Shown: positions 46,969-59,388 of the stretch, one piece after another
Layout: every line of letters starts with the position of its first letter
Numbering within the stretch: the stretch's first letter is position 1
Origin: Sebastes aleutianus
Taxonomy: Eukaryota; Chordata; Actinopteri; Perciformes; Sebastidae
Reading direction: 5' to 3'
DNA length: 64,000 nucleotides
NCBI GenBank assembly: GCA_916700875.1
Contig: CAKAKS010000062.1
Span: 7,590,373-7,654,372, forward strand
Made by a program: the position numbers and the translations under genes
Notes under the pieces: generated by a model
The model's database searches: none
What the model was told of the DNA's origin: nothing
What the model saw: the letters and a program-made list of their open reading frames with translations, nothing else

Positions 46969-47073
46969 TTGACCACTAAAATCTAATCAGTTTATCCAAG
47001 TGGACGTTTGTTCCCAATTTGACAAAATTCTCTCAAGGCGTTCCTGAGATATCACAAGAATAGGATGGACATA

Positions 47074-47101
47074 AGGTCACAGTGACCTTTGACCTTTGAC
47101 C
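47074..47101. promoter_or_regulatory. perfect ERE palindrome plus DR1 half-sites
   Basis: AGGTCACAGTGACCT at 47074-47088 overlaps a direct repeat of TGACCT at 47083, 47090 and 47097 with one-base spacing. This is a DR1-type nuclear receptor array of the kind bound by RXR/PPAR/HNF4-class receptors. Only sequence evidence is available. Confidence 0.6.
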
Positions 47102-47263
47102 ACCAAAAATGAGCCCAAGTGGACGTTTGTGCCAAATTTGAAGAAATTCTCTCCAGACACTGATATCTTTCCACGCAAGACGTTCACGAGAATGGACCAG
47201 ACGGACGTACAACCCGAAAACATAATGCCTCCAGCCATGGCTGCCGTCAGCATGGAGGCATAA

Positions 47264-48146
47264 ACACAGGAAGTGGAAAGACAGATCAAGTTTATAGGGG
47301 AGGTAGATGAAGGCAGAGATGAAGGGATGATGTGTGCATGTGATCGGCTAGGTTGCAAGGGTGCTGTTGATCTGCATATACACATATCACACAGAGACTT
47401 AGCCTGCTTGGCCAATGTGACCCTGCTAAGCCATGCTAACTCTAATAGCCAATAACCATGATACGCCAGCTGCCCGTCTGCTTCCAAACTGTGCATGGCT
47501 GGCTTTTATGTGTGTCAACTTTCCTCCTCCTTTTATCTCACTCCCTCGAATGCACTTTTTGCAACCTCAAAGCATCCAACCACATGCTCGCTCTCTCTCG
47601 CTTAAATTCATCTCTGCTTACCCTCTGCTTGCCTTCCAATCCTGTTTCCCATAATCACTCCATCTCATTCCATCTTTCCCTTTACCCCTTATTCACCTCT
47701 CTCTCTGTGTGTGCTTTCCTTCCCTGCGTCATGCCTTCTCTGGCATGTGTGCCGAAGCCCAGATGTCTGCGTCGGCTGCTGCTGGAAACTAGGTCACGTC
47801 GAGAGAGGCGGGCGGGGGGATGAGAAGATGGGACGAAAGTGAAGGAAAGTAAAAAGGGAGTGGAGTGAACTCTTCCTATACTGAGGAGGAAAATGGGGAT
47901 GTTGAGAGTGACCGGGATAAAGATGAGGATGCTAAGATGGGGGAAGTATAAAAGTTACACTTGGGATTTAGTTATTGAATCTCTCATTAAAATGTTTTGT
48001 CTCTTCTCGCAAAAAGCAACCAGCTCATGCTGTTTAAGTGCAGATTGATTTGGAAAGTCTACACAGCATTGCCCTGCAGCGTTAATGTAACTTTGACAAA
48101 CATGAAGCAAACCTGATATCACTGTAACTGTGAAGGATTACACATC
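47264..48146. other. unassigned stretch
   Basis: I see no gene. A pyrimidine-rich segment at 47580-47720 is followed by a CpG-bearing patch (GAGAGGCGGGCGGGGGG) at 47800-47820, then purine-rich sequence. Confidence 0.45.
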
Positions 48147-48813
48147 TTAAAGCTGAAGTAGGCGAGATTGGAGCAAATATGATTAAAAAAAAGTTATATT
48201 TATAAAACGGTCGCTATATCCTGACAGTAGTACATGAAACGGGTAACCTGAAAAAAATTATGTGTCCTCCGGTGTCCTCCGGTGCTCCTAACGGCATCGG
48301 CAAGATTTCGCAGACTGGAGGAAAACAAGCAGTAAGCGCTGATCTGGGATCTGCTGTCCATCTGCTGTCTATGAGAGCCGGCCGTCAATCACTCGCGAAC
48401 TCCGACCAAACGGTCAAACTAGGCAGCGCTGATCAAATATGAATCAATATTCTGTTACTGTAATGACTATTTCTCGCCTCAAATGTTTTCAGAAACATCT
48501 TCATCATCTGTAAAGTGAGAATGCTTGTGGCCCGGCATCCATGTTGAGATCAGATTGAGATGGCTTGAAGGAACGCCAAGTTCTGGTCACATGACTGGAG
48601 CACAGCCAATAGGAACGCTCTCTGTCTGAAATGACCTGTGATTGGTCAAAGTCTCCAATCACGGGCTAGATTTTGTAACGCCTGAAAACAGAGCCATGAG
48701 GAGGTGCAGATGTCTAGTTATCTCTCAGAACACTTGAATTACAATATGCTGAAAGGTTATTATGGATTTTTTGCCCAATGATGTCAAAAATATACTGCCT
48801 ACTGCCACTTTAA
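48147..48813 (+). mobile_element. TTAA-type MITE, family A, uninterrupted copy
   Basis: 667 bp bounded by TTAA at both ends. The left terminus AGCTGAAGTAGGCGAGA and the complement of the right terminus AGTGGCAGTAGGCAGTA share AG--G-AGTAGGC. The interior carries CCAAT-box words in both orientations (CAGCCAATAGGAACG and TGTGATTGGTCAAAG) and a short TGTCCTCCGG tandem at 48261-48282. No transposase frame. It serves as the reference for the partial copy at 30490 and the split copy at 34188. Confidence 0.9.
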
Positions 48814-49439
48814 GCAAGTTTCAAGTTGGCTAGTTGTTTCACATGGTGTGTATTAATAGTGTATGAATAGTGAATAATATAGAATAGAAACCAATGGCTG
48901 CCTGGAACTATAAAAAAACCCATAAATAAATAAAAAGCAAGTAAAGCATGTATTTTTAAATGGCCGTATACGTGATTTATGGCTAAAACTTCTAATCTAA
49001 TTGAGGCAAACAATGGCTTTTTGGAAACATAACACACTTCTCTTTGTCCGTGATGAAGAGCAGTCAGGTTTGGAGAGCAATTGACATAAAACAAAACAAA
49101 GGGGACAATATGTCACTGCCTGCTGTGTAGAGTGAGCAGCGCATGTGTGCCAAACTTTGTGTGCCAGTGTCTGTCAAAATTTGAATATGAATCAATCATT
49201 CACCAAATACAATGGACCTGACAGGGAGTTAACTTGGTTAATGCTGAAATATTGCAAAACAATAGGGAAGGACAGGATTTAATAAAGTAGGTGCATAATA
49301 AATGGAAATGACAAATTAACAAGTACTTCATGTAATTAAATGGCAAGTGTTTTTTAGGCTGATGTTTAACAACCATGCCCCTCTGCACTTACTGTATTTA
49401 CATCAAATACAGTATTTGCTATGTAATTGTCAAGGATAA
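48814..49439. other. unassigned stretch
   Basis: I see no gene. AT-rich unique sequence. Confidence 0.45.
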
Positions 49440-49960
49440 GAACAACACATTCTCATCCCACTTTGTCAAATACTGACGCTTTGTCTGCATCACTTTTTTC
49501 CGTTGCACTAACCACATGCTTAATGTTGTGAATTAAACAAAAACGCTTGTTTAGGATTAGGCAACAGAGCCACTTAGTTAGGTTTAGGAAAAAAATAACA
49601 TGGTTGGGCTTAAAATTATTACAATTTAACAGGGAAATTGTGACTTGACGTGAACACAGAACATGAACGATCAGCTGGTTGTAACGTGAAAGTGAAATGT
49701 AACGCATGGGACACGAACAGTGGCCTCCTGGATAAAAGCCTTGTTTTTGTTGGACCCATCCACCTCCACCTCCCTCCCGCCGTGTGTCTCTTTCACTCTT
49801 TATAATACGTCACCACAGCACTTTGCGTTTACTGTTGCCGCGGATGGGTTTACATTATAGTTAATGGAAATCCTGGTGAGTCTCCTACCAAAAAGGAACC
49901 CTTTCGCGGCGGTATCGAGCGAGTATCAGTATTCGACGCCCTGGGAATGACAACGCGCTG
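49440..49960. mobile_element. family I element, diverged partial copy
   Basis: This shares ordered landmarks with 61690-61920: TTAATGTTGT, GTTAGGTTTAG followed by an A-run and AACAT, CTCCTGG(A/G)T(A/G)AAAG, and CACC-CC-CCTC. The terminal motif ACAACTAAACTGCATTC is not present here, so borders are approximate. Confidence 0.5.
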
Positions 49961-51870
49961 ATAAGAACTGTAAAACCAATGTTTAATTTCCCTGCATGAT
50001 AAACTGAGCACAGAGTCAGAATCTGGATTTACCCTGAACTATATATGTATATGCATACACTTGGGGTTGATCCCCTGTTTCATTCTCAGCCAGAGCAATA
50101 AAACTGCCTCCAAAACTGACACAAAATCTAAGGTTTACCATATTAAGAGCTTTTCCAACAGCATTGTTTATCAGGAAAAGGAGAGGTAGCACAAAGCACC
50201 GGGCTCCAGACACATTCCACAGGAGGTTTTTGCAGAAATCCCAGATGTTCTACTGTATATAGCCCAACAATTCAGATTGTATTATTGTTCCATAAAGACA
50301 CTACTGTGTTAAGTTGGAATACGAGGAACAGATATGGAGAGGAGATACCCAAGACTCATCTTTCCCAATTAAAGTTGACATTATGCCCCTAACAAGTGTT
50401 TGATCATTATATTTGATGTCTTTACTTACGCTCTAATTTCCAGTAACACATCCTGTGACATCCCAATCCTTGTAAGCAACATCTGTGGAGTTGGTGAATG
50501 TCTGCACTGGAGGGTAGATGCTCCAGTATGCTAGTAAAACAAGTATCCTATCAGCGGAACACACTTCTGTCTGCTCTGTTTTACAACATTAGAGGCAACG
50601 AATGGTCCAATAACTTATTGGTTGTCTTCATATTAAACTGATTTCACAATAAATATTTCACAATATCAATAATGGGAGATTAAGAGGGTTAACTAAATGA
50701 GTTATTGAATTCATTTTTGTCAAATTTGACCCCTAAATCTTTATAACAACTGTTTGATGTTTCAGGATTGATGACTGCATCATTTTAGGAGGACATGTTC
50801 TTAAAATCTGTAAAATTACAACCAGACATAATTCTGCAGCCACAGACTGACACTCACACACACACTCAAACACTCACTCCAAGACACACACCTCCACTAC
50901 ACACACGCAGACTCACACTCACATTTAAACAGCCCATTACATTGATAGATTGCTGTGGCACTGAGGATGTCTAAATGCATCCTCAGGCATTATTCTGAGT
51001 AGCACTGACTCTGAAGATCCACACACTTCATCATCACAACCATTTATATAGGCTACTTAAAAGACTCCATTAACACACACAAACACACACACACACTTGT
51101 GCATGGCCTCAGTCATATACACATGTGAATGACAGACTTACACTTAAAGGCAAAATGCAGACTTTAACATAAACACTGACATACAGTATGCACATATCTG
51201 CACACAAACAGTCACACAGTCAGACACATAGATGCATACCAACGTGAACATGGTGTCAATACTAAGTGCAGTGACTATACTTTACTGGCTGCTTATTAAT
51301 CTGAATTGTTTAGACTTGTACTCGGAAAAACAGTATTCAGTCTTTACCAATATACTTTCTGTCATAATGCGTTTATTTTCTCACCAGTGTCCATGTTTTC
51401 ATCACAAAGTTAAAGCAAATACAGCCATCCGATGTTGTGCGAGCACAGCCAAAAGCTGTTTGCCTCTTTCCAATCAGCAACACCTGTGATTACTGGCACA
51501 AACTTAATTTTCCTGTTGCCAGCCTTGGCCCGTACCGTACACCACCTAGTGCTCGGAGGCATAGAACACTTAAACACAAATCAAAACACATGGCTCCTAC
51601 ACTGAAGTTACACCAGAGTTTGAAACGGCAACATTTCGGACCAAAACCTCGACCTCAAGATGTCAACTCTGCTGAATTTCGACACATCAATTTGTGACAT
51701 TGACATATTTCAGTTTATAGTGTAGCTATAACCCTGTTCTGCTTCATAGAAGCTATGTTAATAAAGCTTTCCTCTTGTGTTAATGTAGCCGCAAAAAAAT
51801 ATTAGCCACAGCCACTAGTAGCAAGTGCATGACCCAAAAGTAGTCATGATGACAAGAGGCTTCACAGACA
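49961..51870. other. unassigned stretch
   Basis: I see no gene. CA-rich patches occur at 50850-50930 and 51075-51100. The remainder is AT-rich unique sequence. Confidence 0.45.
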
Positions 51871-52540
51871 TGAATAATTCTGTTCCTATAAAACTAAACT
51901 GCATTCCCAATTACGTTTCCGTATTTTTTTGCGGATTACGTTTGTCTTTGACAAATCATGAATACGTTTGTAAGTCTGCGGACGTGCAGGTGAAGTAGTA
52001 TATTGAGTGACCATGAATGAAAGTCACCTGGAATAATAACGTTATTGAAAGTTACGTGGTATAATAACGAGAATAACAAGCAAGAAAGTCCACTACGGGC
52101 GGGCGGAAGGTGTGGTGGCCGGGTCAAACTAACACATTCTCCCTGTTCGTGTCCCGTGTGACACATGAGTCATTTTAAGCCAAACCATGATGTTTTTTTA
52201 ACAAACCTAACCCAGTAGTTTTGTTACCTAAACCTAACTAAGTAGTTTCATTGTGTTTTTTTTTTGTTTGTTTTGTTTTGTTTCAATGTTGTAGTAGTTT
52301 TAAGCCAAAACATGATTTTTCTTTTTACTAAACCTAATCAAGTAGTTTTGTTGCCTAAACTTAACTAAATAGTGTTGTTGCATTACTTTGTTTTGTTTTG
52401 TTTTAATTTACAACATTAACCACGTGTTTAAAACCGATTAAAACTGCGACCGTAATCAGGGAGAAAATAAGTTTCCCTCGAAATGGAATTGAGAATGCAG
52501 TTTAGTTGTATGGGAACATAATTTTGTGGGAGAAAGGGAT
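51871..52540. mobile_element. family I MITE with long terminal inverted repeats
   Basis: The left end AATTCTGTTCCTATAAAACT, continuing AAACTGCATTC, mirrors the right end GAATGCAGTTTAGTTGTATG, continuing GGAACATAATTTTG. That is about 43 bp of inverted terminus with few mismatches. The interior has the CCTAAACCTAAC units and T/G-rich runs (TTTTGTTTGTTTTGTTTTG). No coding frame. A second, oppositely oriented member lies at 61601-62065. Confidence 0.8.
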
Positions 52541-53104
52541 GGCTTGAGATGCAATAATAATAATAATAACTGTAATACACTGATGACTTTGACATCTGAT
52601 GCTTATCTTGTCTCTTCGGAAACTTATTAAGTGTACATTTCTATTTCAATTGTGTGACTTGTAAGAGCATTTGTCAATTTCACTGGTTATCCACATTGGG
52701 CTTTATGAACTACTATATAGCATGGACTAATTACACACTACACTGCAATACATAAAACATAAAATACTAAATCACGTTTTTCAAAAGTGTTCATAATTCC
52801 CCTAACCACTGCAGATTGTGTGCACAGAGCATATATAAATTGAATATAATACAAATGCATTCAATCATATCATTGCTATCTCTGGTAATTGGCTTCCTCT
52901 CTCTGATTAAAATGTGGTAATTCAGCATGCACAATAATAGGAATCAGCTACTTCACAGACAGATGTGCACAGAGGTGTAGTTAGAGACTTGAATTACAAC
53001 GGTAATCATTTTCAGCTTGAGCCAATGACTCTTATCATGCCAAATGCTTCTAATGCATATTAACACTCAACTTCCTCCTCTTGCTCTCCATTCGCCTCAC
53101 CTAC
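52541..53104. other. unassigned stretch
   Basis: I see no gene. A (TAA)7-type run lies at 52549-52570. 52850-53060 is a balanced unique patch that may be conserved noncoding. Confidence 0.45.
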
Positions 53105-53142
53105 ATCCATCCATCCATCCATCCATCCATCCATCCATCCAT
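53105..53142. repeat. (ATCC)n tetranucleotide array
   Basis: About nine ATCC units. This is the same tetranucleotide as Rex3 and SINE tails in reverse orientation, but no element body is seen to its right. Confidence 0.95.
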
Positions 53143-54504
53143 CTGTCCATGTCCATTTTGAGCGTTTTATTCAAATGATGCCCCGCTCCTCCGTTTACGA
53201 GATGCTGCCCTGTCTTCCTATTTTCTCGCCTCATAATTTACAGACACAGGCTTTTAGCTAATGTTCTTATTCAGAGCGACTTATAATCAATGCAGCAGCA
53301 GAGGAGTCACATTCGTCAGCAACAATCCAGTGATAACAGGTAGCCGACTGGGTAAGAAGAAGAAGAAAAAGTAGAGGGATAAATTAACCAATGCTGTGTT
53401 CTTACTGTCCCTCCACTGGCGACCACGGCTTATGTCCCCCTTACCCCTCTTCCTTCCTTCCTTCATCCATCCATCAATCATTCATGCCATCAATCCATTC
53501 TTTATTACTCTTCTCAATCATTCTTACATCCTTTACCCATCTCATCCTCCCCTTTTTAGTCTCTCTCCTTGTCAATCACCCTTCCTCTCTTTTTCTTTTC
53601 ACCTCTTTCGCTTCTTTTATCTCCCCTCTGTCATCTCATCCTCATCATTTCTCATCAGTTCTCACTTGTTATGCATGCGCTACAGTGTTTGTGTACAAAC
53701 CATGCCGTCGCACAACCATCATCTCTGACACAAATTCATCAATCTGCTCTCTCTTCTGATAGAATACACTTCCACTCACTGTGAAAGAACAAGACAACAG
53801 AGAGAGAGAGAGAGACAGGGTGGGATAGAGAGGGGAATTAGGGGTAACAAGTTTGAGTTTGAAGGAGGAGGAAGGAAGACAGGAATGAAGAAAGAATGAA
53901 TGTTGCAACGAGGATACCTGAGGTGAAAAGAGGGGGTTAACAGCAAAGGAAATTGTGAATAAGAGATAGTGGAAAAGAGAGACAGACGGTAGTGCAACAT
54001 GCATACAAGGGAATGGCCCTGTGTGATAAAGACAGGAAGAGGAGGGTAGAGGGATTGGGATGGTAAATAATGATCCAGTCTCAGAGATAGAAGGAGAAGA
54101 GAATCAGTGTAATTAATGTAGGAAGGGGAGAGAGAGAGAGAAAGAGAGAGAGGAGACGGAGGGAAAACAAAGAGTAGATAAATCACTCTAAACAGAGAAA
54201 ACAAGGAGGGAGGGGAGCGCAGGAGAGCAGCATCAACAGAGAATAACTTCCAGTGTGCGCGCGATCATTGACTCTCGACAAACAATATGTTCGCCCATCT
54301 GGATGTGAATAATATGGATGAACTCGGTACATTACTGTCAAAGTCATTGTTTCCTTTCAAATCCAGTGTTGCCGGAGTACAGAGGCCAAACAATGAGAAT
54401 GTGTCACCGACGTAATATTTATGGACTGCGGTGAACGGGCTTAACTGGTTGACCTTTACAGAGCAGCTCCCTTTAATAAAGCGCTAATTAATGAGGTGGC
54501 TTTA
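53143..54504. other. pyrimidine-rich then purine-rich unassigned stretch
   Basis: I see no gene. 53400-53660 is CT-rich and 53780-54220 is GA-rich on the same strand, so the skew flips within about 100 bp. Open frames here are compositional. 54240-54490 is balanced unique sequence and looks like a conserved noncoding candidate. Confidence 0.45.
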
Positions 54505-54700
54505 AAGGGTCAGTTCACCCAAATTGCAACATATTTTCTCATTTAGAGGCAAATGACAGAACACAATGACAACAAGGGACAATTTCTCTAATAGAGAGTA
54601 AAATAAAAACGGTTGACAGTGAGGTTGTTTTAAGTAATCTAGATATTTTTTTGTGAAAATACCAGATGTTGTTGATTATTTTAAATATAATTGTTTACAA
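54505..54700 (+). mobile_element. MITE end, one terminus only
   Basis: The phrase TTTAAAGGGTCAGTTCACCC, continuing AAATTGCAAC and CATATTTTCTCATTTA, is a familiar fish MITE terminus. The opposite terminus was not found, so the right border is approximate. Confidence 0.5.
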
Positions 54701-55653
54701 AATCCCATTCGCTTATGTTCTTTTGGGGGTAGAGGCGGAAAACCCAAACTACTACTGTGTTGTGGTCTATTCTGTCCCGCTCTTTTCACTCTCTTCTCTC
54801 CCCTAGCTGATTTATAGTGTGCCACTTTGAGCGCGGCATCTTTAAGCCTTTAGGAATATGGGTAGTATAATTTTTATTCCTGGGCTGTTAAATATGAGTG
54901 AGAGAGCTTGTCGAGCTATAACAACTGGCTCAAAGACAGAGAAGGGAAATGAGCGTATTGCGGACCAGTGGCCTTTTGGAGTATTTATGGGCATGAAAGG
55001 ACGGTATGATTACACGGCTTCTGGCTTTACAAATAAGAAGAAGGATATTAACATGCTACAGTCTGGTGGCCTTGTGGAACGTTAAGAAGCTTGAAAAGAA
55101 AAAAAGCTAAAGAAAAATGTCAATAGCAGAGCAAACAATATGGTTTGTGATGCATTCAGGGATATCAAATACATGAATGTTTTTTGGCTCTCGTGTTGAG
55201 CGCTTCACAATGGACCACTCTTGGAAGACCTTAAAGTCAATGTTCACGGTGCCTGGTCTAGACTCACAGATATCAAAACTACTCCTGACAACAAACAAAG
55301 TGGAGCTACCATTCATAAACAAGGACAAGTATCATGATACTCAAGGTTCATTACAAATAAAAGACCACTTGCAACTACTCCAAATCCAGATAGAACTATA
55401 GTTGCACTGTAGAATTCATGTGCTATATATTTACAAGTGACTGAGGGCTATCTGAACACAAACCTGATAATGTTGTGGTCCAGTGATATTTCGTGATTCT
55501 ATAAATGAATCCATGTCACATCAAACAAGTACTTGCTGCGCAATCCTACACCTGTTATTTCTTCCAAATAAAAAAAAAAAATCAGAATTTTTGTTTCCCC
55601 ATTTGGAGGAGCCTTCGTCTGCAATGGAACAGCTTTGACAATCAAATATGATG
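54701..55653. other. unassigned stretch
   Basis: I see no gene. Unique AT-rich sequence with an A-run at 55570-55580. Confidence 0.45.
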
Positions 55654-55990
55654 GAGCTGGTATTTAAAGGTGCAGTTTGTAGGATCTGGCGGCGACTAGC
55701 GGTGAGGTTGCAAATTGGAACCAACGGAAACTTTTCTCGTGTGCAAACGTGTCGGAGAACTACGGTGGCCGACGTGAAAACGTCATCTAGAGCCAGTGTT
55801 CGGTTTGTCCATTATGGGCTACTGTAGAAACATGGCGGACTCAGTGAATGATACGGCTCATTCTAAGGTAATGAAAACACAACAATTCTTATACATTAAA
55901 CAAAACATACTTATTAATAGTATAGGCCTATTCCATTTCTGCCAATATATCCCCCTAAATGTTACACACTGTTCCTTTAAATACCAGCTC
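55654..55990. mobile_element. TTAA-type MITE, family J, with palindromic flanks
   Basis: Inner termini TTTAAAGGTGCAGTTTGTA and TTACACACTGTTCCTTTAAA form an imperfect inverted pair around a 320-bp body that includes GGCGGCGACTAGCGGTGAGG. The inverted repeat extends outward without mismatch to GAGCTGGTATTTAAAGG (55654-55670) and CCTTTAAATACCAGCTC (55974-55990). A 62-75 codon frame inside (from ATGGGCTACTG) has no recognisable domain. TTTAAA at both ends fits a TTAA target. Confidence 0.8.
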
Positions 55991-57308
55991 ACATCCCAAG
56001 TTAGTACAGTAGATACTGTTTAGCAATATCCCTAAACACTCATATGTCAATATTTCGGAAAATAACAGGGAAACAGTAGTCACAAGCCCTTCCTGTTAAA
56101 CCAGACTTATCAGATATAAATATATAGAAATATAAAACCCCAAAACTCAGAACTAACATGGAAAAAATGGAAATATGTGAATAAAAAGGACTGAGCCTAT
56201 TTAAGAACCTGGAGCTCAAAACTCAGAGCTCATAACAGCAACTTATTAATGAAGTCTGCTGCAGCATATGTAGACTGATTATTCCAGGAAGGTGTATATG
56301 TACCCTGGAGCTGGGTAGTCAAACAACGACATCATCATCAACACATCTGTTCACTTGCATGCGAGTGTGATATTCCACATGTACCTCGCCTGCAGTGCTG
56401 CCCCTCAGTATCAAGCCACACATAATCACCTTCTCACTTTCGTTCCTAAATGCTTCCCGCACACGTACAACACAACATGCCTCTAGGGGAGTGTTACAGA
56501 GAGGAGAGAGAGAGAGAGAGATGCAGGGGGAAAACGGAGAACAAGAAAGAGAGGATTTTTCTTTTTTTTTTCGTGGGCAGTGATGGTCCAGGAGGGAGCG
56601 CCAGGCCGACTATGGCATGAAGCGCCAGAACCACTGTGGGCTACTCACACAGAAATAAGACATTATAGATGAAAATCTTGGCACCGAATTGATTAAAATG
56701 AGGGCAATTTAAAATCTATTTTGGGTCTGCTTTTAGTGGTACCTTACAGGCTCATATAACTTCATTTAAAGACAATTATTGATGGTTTAATAATAGACCT
56801 GGCTATTAAAGGTTAGCTATTCCTATTATAGAATTATAATAGCCCTGTTTTTTACAGTCTGTGCTAATGTTTTTCAATATACAAAAAGCCCTTCAGGCAT
56901 GTAGGGCGAGTGTTCACAACAATACACATGAATATTCTCAAGCGCTTTTCTCAGATGATGGAAATTTCCGAGATTTGAAAGTGTGTTGTAAATGTGTGAT
57001 CTGTAAGCGCGTGTTTCAAGAATCATATCAGCAAAAGCTCTATATTTAGGTCCGGAGTGGATATATGAATGTGTGTTGACATGTTTGTGTTTGATCGGGA
57101 ATTTGCAGCAAATGTTCCTCTCGCTGTTCTCTAAGAAAAAAAAGAAAGGGGGAGTTGGATTTGAGTGGTGTGTGTGTCTGTGCACATGTGTGTGTTAGCC
57201 TGTCTTTGGCCAGCTATAAAGACAATGGCACCGTTGAGGGCTTTTCTTGGCAGACTGACAGAAACACTGATGGCAAGTGATTGGATAAACCATGCCTGCA
57301 GGAGATAC
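55991..57308. other. unassigned stretch
   Basis: I see no gene. GA repeats lie at 56502-56522. The remainder is unique. Confidence 0.45.
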
Positions 57309-57370
57309 ACACACACACACACACAAACACACGCAAGCATTCACAGACACACACACACACACACACACAC
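57309..57370. repeat. interrupted (CA)n microsatellite
   Basis: Two CA runs are separated by AAACACACGCAAGCATTCACAG. Confidence 0.95.
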
Positions 57371-59388
57371 TTTCATGATCCATGCTCGCCCGATGCAGCG
57401 CCGTTTTTCACTGACCCTGATTTTATGCTTTCGCTCTGATTGGACGCCGTCACTCATCACTCTGCTGATGCTCGTTTTCGATTGGCTCACTAGAAGAGGT
57501 CGTCGGTTTTATGGTAAGGGGTCAGGGTTTGCGATTGAGATTGATGCGAGCTAAGGCCCGTATACAGGGTGTGAGGCTGGTTTATAACTTTCCATGACTG
57601 GCGTGATGTATGGGGCCACGGCTGACCGTACACGCAACACACACACACACACACACTAAGTGACTAATGTGCTTTTCAGAGGAATTGACTTACTGCAGCT
57701 TTCCCGCCTCCTTCCACATAATAGATGTATTGACAGATAGAGATTGTGAGCATATATGCGTGTGTGTTTTATGAACGAAAATGCATATGCATATAGATAT
57801 CTGTCAACACATGGATTTAGGTGCTTTTGTCGATATATGCGCATGATTTTATATGTGTGTTCATGATGGGAGTTCAGGCCAAATGTCAGAGGCGGAGGTG
57901 GAAATAAATGAGGTCTTAGCCTTGATCCATATCAGTCACCAGCGGGTCTATTCTTCATCACTCGCATACACACACACACATACACACAAAACCGAACACT
58001 ACTTTTATCCCCATTAATCACAAATACATACACACCAATGTCAAGAACACACATAAATAAATACATGCAAACACTATGACATGTACTGTACAGCACACTA
58101 ATTCAAGAACACACTTGTACAAACATATATGCCATCAAAAAAAACAGTCATTAGCAAATCATTAAAGCGTGTGCATGGACACATACAGTACACAAACAAC
58201 ATGACTCATACCCACAACATTGCCAGTGATGTAAATAATCATTGACACAACCGCACACACACATCATTTATCGAGCTTAGTGCGCCCGATGACAGACTGC
58301 TGTAGGCAATGACAGCGCACTCACACACACACACACACAGTTTTGGACGCCGTAATCTTTCAAGTCAAATCCCTTTTATTGACAACGGAAATCATTACAG
58401 AGTAAGGCCCAAGGGTGCATGTGTGTGAGTAGGCCTGTGCACGTGCCTACTGTATTAATACATTCACCTGTTTACTCACCAGATCTCCTGAACTATATGC
58501 ATGTTTTTTTTTTATGTATGATGTGTGTGAGCATTGCCGTCATATTACACTTTGACATGTTCAGCACGTTCACATGACGCAAACACGCTTCACCCACATC
58601 ACAGTGACCTTTCAGCTGAAAATTAAACATGAAGGAGTGTCAGTCTTGCTTAGTGTATTATGGGTGTACTTCAGTTGATTGTTGTTAGACACAAACCAAA
58701 AGAGGCTGCAGTAGCTGGGTTGAGATAGATTAAGGAGTGTAAAGGCTGATCAGATGCCAAAACACTACACAATGTTTTTTACAACTCTGCAAGGTTTTCA
58801 CAATGGCAACAGGTAAACAATAGAAATACAGCATTGACATATTCACATAATCTACCAGGAATGTGCACTTGCAAGTATATAAAGTATATTAATATTTAAT
58901 TAAATGTATTAAATTTGTATTTTTTAATTAAAATTTTTAAAATTTTAAGATATTTATATATTAATTTATTTAATTTAGATTTATATAATTTAATTTATCT
59001 ATTTATTTATTTTAGAATCCCAGTCTTTCATTGTTATTGTTATTATTTTCAAGTTTGACAGGCATGGGTAGGGTTAATGTTCTGTTAGTTCTTTGTGTTT
59101 TTTTTTTTTTTTCTTTCTTTGTCATCCTTAAATTCCTTTGGTTTTGAGTACCTTTTTTTCAATATCATTTGTAGTGCCCTTTTTTTTCTTACATTATACA
59201 CCATATCAATAAAAATGTTGAAACTAGGAATGTGCACTTGCATGTATTTGAAATCAAGGCACTCAAAGATTTGCATTATAAGTACAAGATAATGCAAGGG
59301 AATATGTGAGTATTGCTCCAAAACTATACACAACACATAGCAACAACAACACAAGTGAAATAGCCCAAAGATTTCTTAATGGAGAGCT
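57371..59388. other. unassigned stretch with CA runs and an AT-rich block
   Basis: I see no gene. CA runs occur at about 57638-57656, 57967-57990 and 58321-58340. 58870-59020 is very AT-rich (TTAATT and TTTATT words). A T-run lies at 59098-59112. Confidence 0.45.

Larger units (their letters stand above)
46579..47263 (-). mobile_element. interspersed repeat, family E (copy 3, full length, interrupted)
   Basis: The most complete copy. It starts in GCCTCGCGGTTTGTATTCCT and ends in CATGGAGGCATAA, with inverted TAT(G/T)CCTCCA near the ends. A 212-bp foreign segment (46704-46915) splits it in the word ATTAGCA|TATGAATTTTT, whose uninterrupted form is present in copy 2. It contains two perfect AGGTCA-CAG-TGACCT palindromes; the second continues into two further TGACC(T) half-sites spaced by one base. 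Confidence 0.85.

Noticed and set aside
52180..52400. Interstitial telomere sequence
   Set aside because: CCTAAACC words are spaced irregularly inside a TIR element; vertebrate telomere repeat is CCCTAA and no tandem run of it occurs.
53669..54204. Leu/Ser-rich minus-strand frames of 111-142 codons
   Set aside because: They arise from GA-rich sequence on the + strand and carry no domain or splice context.
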